From contig QCUI01000001.1 in NCBI GenBank assembly GCA_003210775.1, positions 1 to 64,000 on the forward strand: DNA of 64,000 nt. The letters run 5' to 3'. Below are positions 42,659 to 51,510 of this stretch, in pieces. Origin of the DNA: Synechococcus sp. AG-679-A04. GTDB taxonomy: Bacteria; Cyanobacteriota; Cyanobacteriia; PCC-6307; Cyanobiaceae. A model generated the notes under the pieces. The model searched no databases, was not told the origin of the DNA, and saw nothing but the letters and a program-made list of their open reading frames with translations. The position numbers were made by a program, and so were the translations under genes. Positions within the stretch are counted from its first letter, which is position 1. Every line of letters begins with the position of its first letter.

Positions 42659-44097
42659 GGCTGGCCTTCACCCACACGCCAGAGGTTCAGACCGGAGGCC
42701 TGGACCTCAGCAGGTGTGACCAACGATCGGGCATCAAAGACCCAGGCGGGCTGACGCATCAATGGAGCCAATGCTGACCAATCAAGCTCTCGGTATTGAG
42801 TCCACTCCGTGAGAATGAGCACAGCATCAGCCCCCTGCAACGCCGAGGCGATGTCGTCACTGGGCCACCAAGTGCCCTCGCCGCTCAGTGCCGCACGCGT
42901 AGGTCCCGACTCGGCATCCGGTGCAGTACTGGCAGGCAAGTTCAGATCACGGGCAATTTGAGTTGAATCCACTTTGGGATCATGGATGGCGAGCTGAGCG
43001 CCCTCTTCCAATAAATCCCTGGCAATGCGGATAGCCGGGGCTTCACGGGTGTCGTTGGTGTCGGCCTTGAAGGCAAAACCAAGAATGGCGATGCGTTTGC
43101 CAGTGACAGTGCCGAACAGTTTCTGCACCACCGTGTGAGCAATGCGGTGCTGTTGCCAACTGTTCAGCTGCACTACTGACTCCCAGTAGTTGGCCACATC
43201 AGGGAGCCCGAAATGCCTGCAGAGATAAACCAGATTGAGGATGTCTTTGTGGAAGCAACTGCCCCCGAAGCCAGGGCCTGCCTGCAAAAATTTCGCACCA
43301 ATGCGGCTGTCGCTGCCAATTGCCCGGGCCACCTCACGCACATCAGCACCAGTGGCTTCACAGAGAGCCGCAACTGAGTTAATCGAACTGATCCGCTGAG
43401 CCAGAAAAGCGTTGGCCGTGAGCTTGGAGAGTTCGCTGCTCCAAAGGTTGGTGCGCAGGATGCGCTCCTGAGGCACCCAATGGCCATAAACCGATGCCAA
43501 GGCATCGATGGCCTCAGGATGTTCGCCGCCGATCAGCACCCGATCCGGCGATTCAAGATCAGGGATCGCAGTGCCTTCCGCCAAAAATTCTGGATTCGAC
43601 AGAACCGCAAAGGTTTTCTGTGGTGCCTCGCTGGACTGTTCAGCAGCAGAGAGGATCGCTTTGACCGCTTCAGCGGTGCGCACCGGCAGGGTGCTCTTCT
43701 CCACGACGATCGTGTGACCCGTTGCCGATTGAGCCACCTGGCGGGCACAGGATTCCACCCAGCGCAGATCGCTGGCCTGACCAGCACCAAGCCCTTTGGT
43801 TTTGGTGGGGGTGTTCACCGAGATGAACACCATATCTGCTGCGGCGATCGCCTCGTCCACATCTGTTGAGAAATGCAGGTTGCGTCCTCGCGCACGCCCA
43901 ACAACGGCATCCAAGCCAGGCTCGTACACCGGCAACTTGCTCAGATCGCTTTGATTCCAGGCATCGATGCGGGTCTGATTGATATCGACGACTGTGACTT
44001 GAATTTCAGGGCAACGGTCGGCAATGACTGCCATGGTCGGTCCGCCCACGTAACCAGCGCCAATGCAACAGATGGAACGGATGGGAGCAACGGTCAT
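42655..44097 (-). CDS. UDP-glucose 6-dehydrogenase (eukaryote-like type)
   Basis: The ATG at 44097 (MTVAPIRSIC) gives 480 residues, and the open frame adds only 8 more. ICCIGAGYVGGPTMAVIADRC is the NAD-binding start; KLPVYEPGLD, VNTPTK, STLPVRTAEA, NPEFLAEGTAI and GFGGSCFHKDILNLVY, with the thiohemiacetal Cys in GGSCFHKD, identify the enzyme. The sequence is closer to the eukaryotic/long bacterial branch than to the short E. coli Ugd type. It oxidises UDP-glucose to UDP-glucuronate. Operon partner of the following epimerase. Confidence 0.93.
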   Translation of the reverse strand: MTVAPIRSICCIGAGYVGGPTMAVIADRCPEIQVTVVDINQTRIDAWNQSDLSKLPVYEPGLDAVVGRARGRNLHFSTDVDEAIAAADMVFISVNTPTKTKGLGAGQASDLRWVESCARQVAQSATGHTIVVEKSTLPVRTAEAVKAILSAAEQSSEAPQKTFAVLSNPEFLAEGTAIPDLESPDRVLIGGEHPEAIDALASVYGHWVPQERILRTNLWSSELSKLTANAFLAQRISSINSVAALCEATGADVREVARAIGSDSRIGAKFLQAGPGFGGSCFHKDILNLVYLCRHFGLPDVANYWESVVQLNSWQQHRIAHTVVQKLFGTVTGKRIAILGFAFKADTNDTREAPAIRIARDLLEEGAQLAIHDPKVDSTQIARDLNLPASTAPDAESGPTRAALSGEGTWWPSDDIASALQGADAVLILTEWTQYRELDWSALAPLMRQPAWVFDARSLVTPAEVQASGLNLWRVGEGQP

Positions 44098-44210
44098 CCA
44101 GTTGTTAGGGCTAGTCGTCAAACATTGGAATTTTATCGCTGATTCTGGGGACCAATCTCATAGGAGGTGGTGGTCTGCTAGGTGGGTGCCACTGTGGCGG
44201 AACCTAAATG

Positions 44211-44229
44211 AAAAGATTTTGAAAAAATC
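44211..44229 (-). terminator. Weak terminator-like hairpin at the end of the CapD-like gene
   Basis: On the minus strand GATTTT and AAAATC pair round a three-base loop and are followed by four T. The stem begins inside the stop codon of the CapD-like gene. It is AT-rich and so weak; it may reduce rather than end transcription into the UDP-glucose dehydrogenase gene. Confidence 0.3.
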
Positions 44230-46105
44230 AATCCAACCCTTTGTCCCGCTGCCACTCAGGCACCAACTCCGCCAATAAAGTCAGGCAAGCTTCGACATCC
44301 TGCTCCGCAATCATTTCTTCTAAAGCGCCGAGCTTGGGCCAGAGCTCCTGGGGTGAAAGAGACGGCTCATGAGCCCTATAAATCAAGGGATGCGCAGTGG
44401 TCTCTGATTTAGAATCAATCAATAGCTCCTCATAAAGCTTCTCACCAGGCCGTAGACCGGTACAAACAATTTCAATATCACCATTTGGATTGTGCGCATC
44501 ACGCAAGGAAAGTCCGCTGAGACGCACCATCTGTTCCGCAAGGTCTTTGATACGTAACGGTTCACCCATGTCGAGAAGAAAAAGATCACCGGACCGGGCA
44601 AGAGTGGCAGCTTGAAGCACTAGCTGAGCAGCCTCGGGGATCGTCATGAAGTAACGAATGATCTCGGGGTGAGTAAGAGTAATTGGCCCACCATCAGCGA
44701 TCTGCCTACGAAAAAGAGGAACAACAGAACCCGAAGAGCCAAGCACATTACCGAAACGAACCATCGCAAAACGAGTGGGAGGCGGGCCAACACTATTTGT
44801 ACTCTGAAAGGTTTCAAGTGCAATCGCCTGCAGTACCTGCTCCGCCAGACGCTTACTGGCGCCCATCACATTGGTGGGTCGCACCGCTTTGTCGGTAGAG
44901 ATAAGCACCAGTTCGCTCACGCCCGCTGAAAAGGCGGCCCGGCAGACCACTTGGGTGGAACCCACATTGTTGGCGAGTCCCGCCAGCGGATTTGCTTCCA
45001 CCAAAGGCACGTGTTTGTAAGCAGCAGCATGGAACACGGTCTGAACACCATGCTCCACAAAAAGGCGTTGAACCAAAGCTGGATCCGCCGCGCTACCCAG
45101 CACGGGCAGCAACTTCACACAGGCGGGCATAAGCTTGCGTAGCTCCTGTTCCACGGCATAGAGGGACGGTTCATTGTTCTCGAGCAAAATCAGGGCCTTG
45201 GGATCCAGCTGGGAAATCTGACGGCAGAGCTCGGCGCCGATCGTGCCACCGGCTCCGGTGACGCACACCACTGCATCGCTCAGCCCAGGGCCAAGAAGCT
45301 CAGGCACAGGCGGAACGGGATCACGACCAAGCAGGTCTTCAATGGAAACGGGGCGGAGCGCATCGATGCGGGCCCGACCGGCGGTGATGTCATCGACCGA
45401 CGGGATCTGCAACACAGGGATTGACTGACGTTGCAAATCGGAAACGATGCGCCGGCGTTCGCTTCGGGGTAGCGAGGAAATCGCCATCAAAACCTGATCA
45501 AGCTGATCAAGGATCTCGCTTAGCACCTGGGGCGGCTGGATCGGAATGCCGTTGATCGTGCGCTCCCAAAGAGACGGCGCATCATCGAGAAAAGTGACGA
45601 TCTGGTGGTTACCAGCTAGACGTAAAGCAGCGGCGAGCTGGGCACCAGCCTCTCCAGCACCGTATATGGCGACACGAACTGTCTGCTTCTGCTCCGCCGA
45701 ATGAAGCGACAAAAGCAGGTCTCGCAGAGCAAAGCGAACCAGTCCGGAAAACCCTGAAAGCAACAACCAAAGCAGGATCCAGCTACTACGAGGTGGCATT
45801 GGAAGACGCAGCATTACACCAGTTCCAACAAGCACAAGCACCAGCAGTCCATTACGGCCAGCGAGGCGGTAGAAGGCCCGACTTCCCACATAACGCGACA
45901 GGCCTTTGTATTGCCCAGTGAATGCATATAAGGGGAGACCAAAGAGGATCACAATGGGCAACAGCCACAAACCATCAACGAGGAAACTGGGATGAAAGGG
46001 ATTGGCCAATCGAAACCAGAAGCTGAGCCAAACAGAAGTTGGAAGCAACAGTGCATCAGCAGCAATCAAAAGCAAGCGACGATGACTGAGCGAAAGCCTC
46101 GACAT
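44228..46105 (-). CDS. Nucleoside-diphosphate sugar epimerase/dehydratase, CapD/WbpM type
   Basis: With the ATG at 46105 the protein has 625 residues; an earlier in-frame codon would add 10. The N-terminal third holds four or more hydrophobic helices (about 10-35, 40-65, 80-100, 105-125), then a Rossmann-like CoA-binding fold (VAIYGAGEAGAQLAAAL), and a C-terminal SDR domain with VTGAGGTIGAELCRQI, LISTDKAVRPTNVMGASKRLAEQ (the Lys in place of the usual Tyr-x3-Lys is typical of this branch) and YFMTIPEAAQLVLQA. Family members dehydrate UDP-GlcNAc or related sugars (C4,6 or C5-inverting) for capsule and O-antigen. It sits at the GC-rich border of the AT-rich island, facing away from it. Confidence 0.9.
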   Translation of the reverse strand: MSRLSLSHRRLLLIAADALLLPTSVWLSFWFRLANPFHPSFLVDGLWLLPIVILFGLPLYAFTGQYKGLSRYVGSRAFYRLAGRNGLLVLVLVGTGVMLRLPMPPRSSWILLWLLLSGFSGLVRFALRDLLLSLHSAEQKQTVRVAIYGAGEAGAQLAAALRLAGNHQIVTFLDDAPSLWERTINGIPIQPPQVLSEILDQLDQVLMAISSLPRSERRRIVSDLQRQSIPVLQIPSVDDITAGRARIDALRPVSIEDLLGRDPVPPVPELLGPGLSDAVVCVTGAGGTIGAELCRQISQLDPKALILLENNEPSLYAVEQELRKLMPACVKLLPVLGSAADPALVQRLFVEHGVQTVFHAAAYKHVPLVEANPLAGLANNVGSTQVVCRAAFSAGVSELVLISTDKAVRPTNVMGASKRLAEQVLQAIALETFQSTNSVGPPPTRFAMVRFGNVLGSSGSVVPLFRRQIADGGPITLTHPEIIRYFMTIPEAAQLVLQAATLARSGDLFLLDMGEPLRIKDLAEQMVRLSGLSLRDAHNPNGDIEIVCTGLRPGEKLYEELLIDSKSETTAHPLIYRAHEPSLSPQELWPKLGALEEMIAEQDVEACLTLLAELVPEWQRDKGLD

Positions 46106-46371
46106 CCGATATATGACGGTTCTCAAAGAAATCAAAAAGCGTCTAACGAGTCAACATAGACAATTATTACTTGAAGCACTAGCCGAACTCAGTCGATACA
46201 AACTGAAGGAGTCGCCCAAAACGCGGGTGAGGAGAGACATGAGATTTGAGAGCTATCACAGTCGGGGAAGTCCCAAGATGCTGCTAACCACAACAATAAG
46301 ACAAAAACCAAAGAAGCAAGACATTGTAAAATTAAAGGTGATTACAATACAAACAAATGGACGAGTAAAAA

Positions 46372-47517
46372 TTAATCCAAGCAATAATCAATAGCACTTT
46401 GGAAACTCTTGACAACAATGCGACTATCAAACATAGCAGCGGTTGAGAGAGCATTGGAGGAAAATTGCTTTAACTTAGAGGGGTTAGAAACAACAAAATT
46501 GAGAGCAGAAAGCAAAGAACAAGAATGTTCGGGCATAACAAGGACACCGTTAAAAGAATTAAAGACAAAATCCCTAGGGCCTGAAATGTCGGTAGAGATT
46601 ACAGGTAAACCACAAGACATTGCCTCGAGCAAAGAACTCCCAAAGCCCTCACGAAAACTAGCAGAAACATAGCAGTCGAAGACAGAATAAATCGAAGAAG
46701 TATCATCGACAAAATCAATATGTACAACATTTTGAGCAGAAAACAGTAAATCCATATGAACTTGACCCAATTCAAGGGGCCCAACCAAAACAAGAAAAGA
46801 ATCTGGATAAGAAATCAAATGCTCCTTAAAAGAATGCAAGAGGACAAGAATGCCCTTATCGACACATATTCTGCCAACATAGCCGAAGACAAAGGGTATT
46901 GCATGTTGAGGCAATGAAAGAAGTTTGCCAAGGCATGGTGACCGAGAATTGAAATTAGATAAAAAAAGATAATTAATATCCCGTGGCTTGAAAACACTAC
47001 GATCAACTCCCGACAAAGAACCGGGGGATATCACAACATCGAAAATATTAGCCGAAGAGGCAACAGAAGCCAAAAAGTATCGGGCCTGAGAGTAACTATC
47101 AAAGAAAACATTATCAGCCAAAACATATACTAGATAATCTAAAAAACGGAAAAAAACACGGCGATAACCACGGAAAAGTTGCCATCTTATACCTGTGAAA
47201 TAATGAATAGTATAACCAGAAAGGAAAAAAGTAAATGCGTTGAACAAAGAGCATTTAGGAGTGAAAGAGAGTGTTAGTGAACATCGAGACAATGCCCTGA
47301 GCCAAAAAAATCGAATAAAGGCGACTAGATCAAATAAGGAAGGATTTCTCTCAAAAGGAAAACATTTTAAAATAACACCGGCAGGTAAATCATAAATATA
47401 CTTATCCTCGGGCAGAAAAAGGATTATTTGATACCTAGAAGACAATACGCTAATTAAATATGTAAGATGTTGATGAACAAAGAGAGATGAGTTGGCAGTA
47501 ATAAGAATTTTCTTCAT
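46372..47517 (-). CDS. Glycosyltransferase, GT-B fold (family 4 like)
   Basis: The ATG at 47517 (MKKILITANSS) overlaps the stop codon of the next gene upstream (TGATG), so I prefer it over longer versions; the product has 381 residues. VFGYVGRICVDKGILVLLHSF (about 215-235), and EGFGSSLLEAMSCGLPVIST with the E-x7-E motif (EGFGSSLLE), are hallmarks of GT-B retaining glycosyltransferases of family 4. SGVDRSVFKP is the usual hinge segment. The donor and acceptor sugars are not readable. Like its neighbours it is rich in Phe, Ser and Leu and lies in AT-rich DNA. Likely makes one linkage of the surface glycan. Confidence 0.85.
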   Translation of the reverse strand: MKKILITANSSLFVHQHLTYLISVLSSRYQIILFLPEDKYIYDLPAGVILKCFPFERNPSLFDLVAFIRFFWLRALSRCSLTLSFTPKCSLFNAFTFFLSGYTIHYFTGIRWQLFRGYRRVFFRFLDYLVYVLADNVFFDSYSQARYFLASVASSANIFDVVISPGSLSGVDRSVFKPRDINYLFLSNFNSRSPCLGKLLSLPQHAIPFVFGYVGRICVDKGILVLLHSFKEHLISYPDSFLVLVGPLELGQVHMDLLFSAQNVVHIDFVDDTSSIYSVFDCYVSASFREGFGSSLLEAMSCGLPVISTDISGPRDFVFNSFNGVLVMPEHSCSLLSALNFVVSNPSKLKQFSSNALSTAAMFDSRIVVKSFQSAIDYCLD

Positions 47518-48362
47518 CACAGGACAAAGACAAAAACAAGGAAGCGTGAAACAGGATTGTTGCTGGGAAGCCTTTTTATGAAAGATTGTAATCGCACACA
47601 AAACTTCGCAGATAGGCGAGGCTTAAATGAATCAAGGAGTTGCAGAAAAGGAAAACTAGCTATACTAAAACGGGAAAAGAGGGCAACTTCATAAAAGAAA
47701 CCTCTCTCAGTAGAAAAGGAACTAATTCTAGCAATGTCGTTGAAGATGTACTCAGGAATACTGCACACATAAGTTATAGGTGGTGAAACAAGATTCTTCA
47801 GGCTAAACGGAAAAAGAAGAAACAAAAGCTTAACGAAGAAAAAAAGCTTACTTTTATGAAGAGGGTCAAAAATTAAAACCGATGGTTGAATTACAGTAAC
47901 AGAGACCGAAGGAGAAAGTGAATGCATAAAGCGCAAGGCAGTATCAGAACATCTCTTAGAAAGCTCGTACAAATTGAAGATTTGACTCCTAGACAAATGA
48001 TTAAAACGAAGGGGATTTAAATTAAAAGTAGAATATGGAGAAAGTGAACCTACAGAGGATATATGATAAAAAAAAAGGTTATGCCTAGAAGAGACAGTAT
48101 TCAAGAGACTGAATACATGAACAGGCAAATAAAAATTTGAGGCATAATAAGAATTTGGCGTTCGATAATCACCAACACAATTTATAAAGACAATGGTTTG
48201 ACAATCACAAAAAGGTAATTCATTAGAAATAAAAGCATCAAGAGCATCAACACTTAGGATAGAAATGTCATAACAAGTATCGTGAAAGAAATCATAAAGG
48301 CGTTGGCCAAGCCTGCCATAGCCGCCTAAAACAAAAATCCTGGGTTTGATATTAGAAAACAT
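47517..48362 (-). CDS. Short-chain dehydrogenase / epimerase-like protein
   Basis: The 281-residue protein begins with an SDR nucleotide-binding segment (RIFVLGGYGRLGQRL, G-G-x-G-x-x-G at 13-19), continues with HISSVGSLSPY for the catalytic Ser strand and has Tyr132-x3-Lys136 (LYELSKR). The remainder lacks the conserved C-terminal features of NDP-sugar epimerases and carries hydrophobic stretches (LFFFVKLLFLLFPFSL), so the substrate is not predictable. It is coupled to the glycosyltransferase by a TGATG overlap and follows the small hydrophobic gene by less than a codon. Confidence 0.68.
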   Translation of the reverse strand: MFSNIKPRIFVLGGYGRLGQRLYDFFHDTCYDISILSVDALDAFISNELPFCDCQTIVFINCVGDYRTPNSYYASNFYLPVHVFSLLNTVSSRHNLFFYHISSVGSLSPYSTFNLNPLRFNHLSRSQIFNLYELSKRCSDTALRFMHSLSPSVSVTVIQPSVLIFDPLHKSKLFFFVKLLFLLFPFSLKNLVSPPITYVCSIPEYIFNDIARISSFSTERGFFYEVALFSRFSIASFPFLQLLDSFKPRLSAKFCVRLQSFIKRLPSNNPVSRFLVFVFVL

Positions 48363-48803
48363 TTATTGAAAAGCGATAATCAAATATTTACTTTCAAGGA
48401 AAAAGATTGAATAAACTTGACGAACTAACCGGATAAAAGCCAATTGATCAGAAATAGATTTACACATAACCAGACAATAATGACAAAAAACAAATCCTAC
48501 AATAAAGCCAAAGTGAAAAAGGGTAGTGGATGAATCATAACCCAAATCAAAAAAACAAGCCAGGATAAAGGGCAACAAAATAAACCTGAAATGCAAAAAA
48601 TATATCAAACAAAACAGGGTGCACCGATTACAAAGCAAAAAGGGAGCAAAGGTCAAATTGAGTCTATACAATTGTAAACGAAGAAATCTAAGAGAAAAAG
48701 ATACAACTAATAAATAAACCAAGCCTGCAAGGGATTCAGAAAAACTGCGGCACAGAAGAAAAAGAAAGCAACATATTACGAACTTATCAGAAAATAGTTT
48801 CAA
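48363..48803 (-). CDS. Small hydrophobic hypothetical protein
   Basis: I do not recognise this 146-residue product. It has hydrophobic stretches near residues 5-35 and 55-115, separated by basic segments, so it is likely an integral membrane protein with three or four helices, rich in Phe, Leu and Cys. It lies directly against the SDR gene (its stop abuts that gene's start) and about 40 bases after the alkaline-phosphatase-like gene. It could be a fragment or small subunit of an export or polymerase complex. Confidence that it is a real gene is moderate, since A/T-rich DNA opens long hydrophobic frames by chance. Confidence 0.4.
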   Translation of the reverse strand: MKLFSDKFVICCFLFLLCRSFSESLAGLVYLLVVSFSLRFLRLQLYRLNLTFAPFLLCNRCTLFCLIYFLHFRFILLPFILACFFDLGYDSSTTLFHFGFIVGFVFCHYCLVMCKSISDQLAFIRLVRQVYSIFFLESKYLIIAFQ

Positions 48804-48844
48804 GCCACAACAAGTGGAGATATAAACCGTGTTGAAACGGTGAG

Positions 48845-50338
48845 TCAGAGATTAAACATCTTTAAAATCAAAGGACGAATTTCAGTAGCGTCAATGTGTA
48901 AACGAGAATCAAGTGGCTGTATACCATGGCCTGCGAGCATAACCACTCCATATGGCTGGTGATAGCCTGTACCAGGGTCTCGATTAATCATATCAATACC
49001 AAGTTCAATTATAGATAATGATTTTGAGGATCCATCTTTGTGATTAAGGCGCGCTCTATGTTCATATAATGCGGTTTTACTAGGAGAGAGGCCTAGATTA
49101 ACAGTATTGTCAACTTGACGGATGCGTTTCCATATAGATATGCCGTTAGAATCGGTTAAAGAAGAAACCAGACATACAAAATGTCTTGCATGAGCTTCAG
49201 AATCAAAGGAGAAATTAAAGTCTGGCTGCATAGCCAACATATTAGTAACGGGTTTTATCCAACCAATTGTCCGAAAAAATAGTTGAAAATCAGCAATCCG
49301 CCATTCACCACAATAAGCATCACGATATACGGCTTCTTGACCCATACTAGAAGCAATCATTAATCTACCTCGTCGTTCAGAGACATAGGAAAGAAGCTTA
49401 GAAAGCTGTACATCAACAACATCCATTGCATATAAAATATTTTTGGAGCAAAATATATCATATTTAGATTGAAGCTGAAATGAAAAGTCATTTGGAAAAG
49501 TATATTTCCAGTAACGATGCATCATTCCCGCAACATGGTTAGTGAAAAATGTGCAAAACTCTGGATTATGATTATGCAAAGCATCAACAAAAAAATCAAA
49601 AGCCACTAAAGACTGAAGAACAGACCGACGTGAACGATACCAAACATTAAACTTTTCATGAATTAAGTGATTAGCTAAAGCTATACAAGTGGTAAAACGA
49701 AGGCCAGTCCTTAACATTTGAAGAACATCAGTAATCAAACCGGCAGATAATTGAATTTTTCCAGCTATAGCACCATCTTGTCGAACCTGTCGAAGGTTAA
49801 ATCGCTGAAAGGCAGAATACTTAAGGGGCCAAGTATTGTCTCCAGGAGAGAATGTATCAGAGATATAAAATTCATAAGTAGGATCTATATTCGGAGAATA
49901 AGACTGGAGACTTCCGAAAATACCAACTCTAACTCCATTATCTTTAAGAGTATGCCAGACAGGAGGGTAGTTTTTGTTAGCTAACTCTATATTCTGATTA
50001 ATAAAAAATATTTCATGATCTACATTAGTCACACCTCGATGCACAGTAGGCCAAGTTGTCCATGGATGAAGCTCGCCTTCATCTCTGGTGAAACTTGTAT
50101 AAGTAACAGAATGCTTTAGAATATATGCCAAAGACGAGAAGGGTCGCATGAAAGCATACCAATCAACTACACGCCAAGGAACTTCATTTAGCTCGTAGAG
50201 AATAAGAGGTTGATTTTGTGACAATAAAGGAATAGCATAGGAGGTTGAAACTGGCATAAAAATAAGCTTTTTTATAAGGTAGCACAGATAGAGAGGAGGA
50301 AAAAGCGAATGATATAGCGCGCTAAAGCCAGAGAACAA
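48845..50338 (-). CDS. Alkaline-phosphatase-superfamily protein (type I phosphodiesterase-like)
   Basis: The 497-residue frame may start at 50338 or at the internal ATG 50257 (MPVSTSY), which lies just before the conserved part. LILYELNEVPWRVVDWY resembles the opening strand of alkaline-phosphatase-fold proteins, with ELNE where classical members have the first metal-binding Asp; DEGELHPWTTWPTVHRGVT has the position of the nucleophile Thr/Ser; TNHVAGMMHRYWKYTFP supplies His and Asp/Asn-type residues, and GVVMLAGHGIQP closes the fold. Such proteins modify polysaccharide or hydrolyse phosphodiesters. Inside a glycan locus it may add or remove phosphoethanolamine-like groups, but nothing identifies the substrate. 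Confidence 0.65.
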   Translation of the reverse strand: MFSGFSALYHSLFPPLYLCYLIKKLIFMPVSTSYAIPLLSQNQPLILYELNEVPWRVVDWYAFMRPFSSLAYILKHSVTYTSFTRDEGELHPWTTWPTVHRGVTNVDHEIFFINQNIELANKNYPPVWHTLKDNGVRVGIFGSLQSYSPNIDPTYEFYISDTFSPGDNTWPLKYSAFQRFNLRQVRQDGAIAGKIQLSAGLITDVLQMLRTGLRFTTCIALANHLIHEKFNVWYRSRRSVLQSLVAFDFFVDALHNHNPEFCTFFTNHVAGMMHRYWKYTFPNDFSFQLQSKYDIFCSKNILYAMDVVDVQLSKLLSYVSERRGRLMIASSMGQEAVYRDAYCGEWRIADFQLFFRTIGWIKPVTNMLAMQPDFNFSFDSEAHARHFVCLVSSLTDSNGISIWKRIRQVDNTVNLGLSPSKTALYEHRARLNHKDGSSKSLSIIELGIDMINRDPGTGYHQPYGVVMLAGHGIQPLDSRLHIDATEIRPLILKMFNL

Positions 50339-51510
50339 GAAAAAAACATACTAGAATAATGCCTCAGAGTAAAAAGCAAAATGCGTCAGATGACTAATAA
50401 GCAGATATAAAATCACGCATAAATAAAGAGACGAGCCTAAACATATAGTAAACTCAATCGGAAAGGTGTTAATTGCAATAAAGGATAATTTCAACTTTGC
50501 AACGAAAAGCATGTGAAAAGAGAAGCAGAAAGAAAAATATATACACACTTTAAAGGAATCAAACCATCTAAAAATAGGAAAAAAGCTATAACTGCCTGAT
50601 TATACCAAGCGTATTGCTGAAAGCAGGCAAAAAAAGTGAAAAAAGCAGGGCGGAAGAACCTTAACATCCGCGAATATTGAGATGATTACAGATGCAAAAT
50701 CGATATCTTGGAGGAATTTGGAGTCAAAACGAACAAAATTGAGAGCTTATAAGAGAGGATAGTCGGGAGAAGTTAGGGCCCCTTGATAGAGACGACTAAA
50801 GTCTCCACAAAAGACGGTCGACATCACACTGGGTGGGGGGTTGTCGCTGAGGTGCTGCTGCTACCGACACAACCAAATTGCTTTAAATCCGAAGATAAAC
50901 AAATGTAAGAAAAATCGCGCTCGGACTTGATTGAAGTGCTGGTGAACAAACACAAGCGACTGAATTTGGTAGCGCCATTGGCTTCAAAGAGATCCTGAAG
51001 CAGAGTTTAAAGGCTCGCAATGACATAAAGACGTAGTGCACCGCACGAAGCAATTCGAACAGGTAATCAAACAAAACTTAAATCATGTGATCAAGACAAA
51101 AGCTGAAACACAAAACTTGAGCCAAACAAGAAACGAGAATAACTCGAGGAACCAAAGATAGTAACTTGAAAAAGTTGGGGGATCGAATATATTTTCAAAG
51201 AAATTAGATTGAGTTAGGCGGAAAAGTGCGTCTTCAGGCGATATATACAAGCGGTAGAGATGGAGGCCGAGAAAAATTAAATAATAAACAATTCCAACAA
51301 AGATATTGATAAACCGATAAAAAAATCAAAACCCTGAAACTTACTGGATTATATGTCGTTGACAAGCCAAAAGTATTACGAGCAAGAAATCAAATATCAA
51401 AAAACTAAAAAAGCGTGAAGCAAGTTAGAAAAAGTGTATAAAAAGTATCTAAAAAGGGAGAATGAGGAAAAAATTAAAAGGTGCCAGGCAAAAAGGTTGA
51501 AGAAATAGAA
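50339..51510. other. Gene-free stretch of about 1.2 kb in the island
   Basis: No convincing gene is seen on either strand. A 65-codon hydrophobic frame (minus 50548-50351) and a 63-codon frame (minus 51074-50883) are too short and lack family features. The plus strand is A- and G-rich throughout. The segment from about 50680 to 51080 is less AT-rich than its surroundings and has a stop-broken plus-strand frame reading SDLIEVLVNKHKR followed, after a shift, by KEILKQSLKARNDIK; it may be the wreck of a gene. No inverted repeats of the insertion-sequence type were seen. Confidence 0.4.

Noticed and set aside
46113-46394. Plus-strand frame of 93 codons between the CapD-like gene and the glycosyltransferase
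   Set aside because: Lys- and Arg-rich and overlapping the 5' end of one gene and 3' end of the other; it is explained by the A-rich plus strand. The real space of about 235 bases there seems empty.
50351-50548. 65-codon hydrophobic minus-strand frame before the alkaline-phosphatase-like gene
   Set aside because: Short, with no family feature, and expected by chance in pyrimidine-rich AT-rich DNA.
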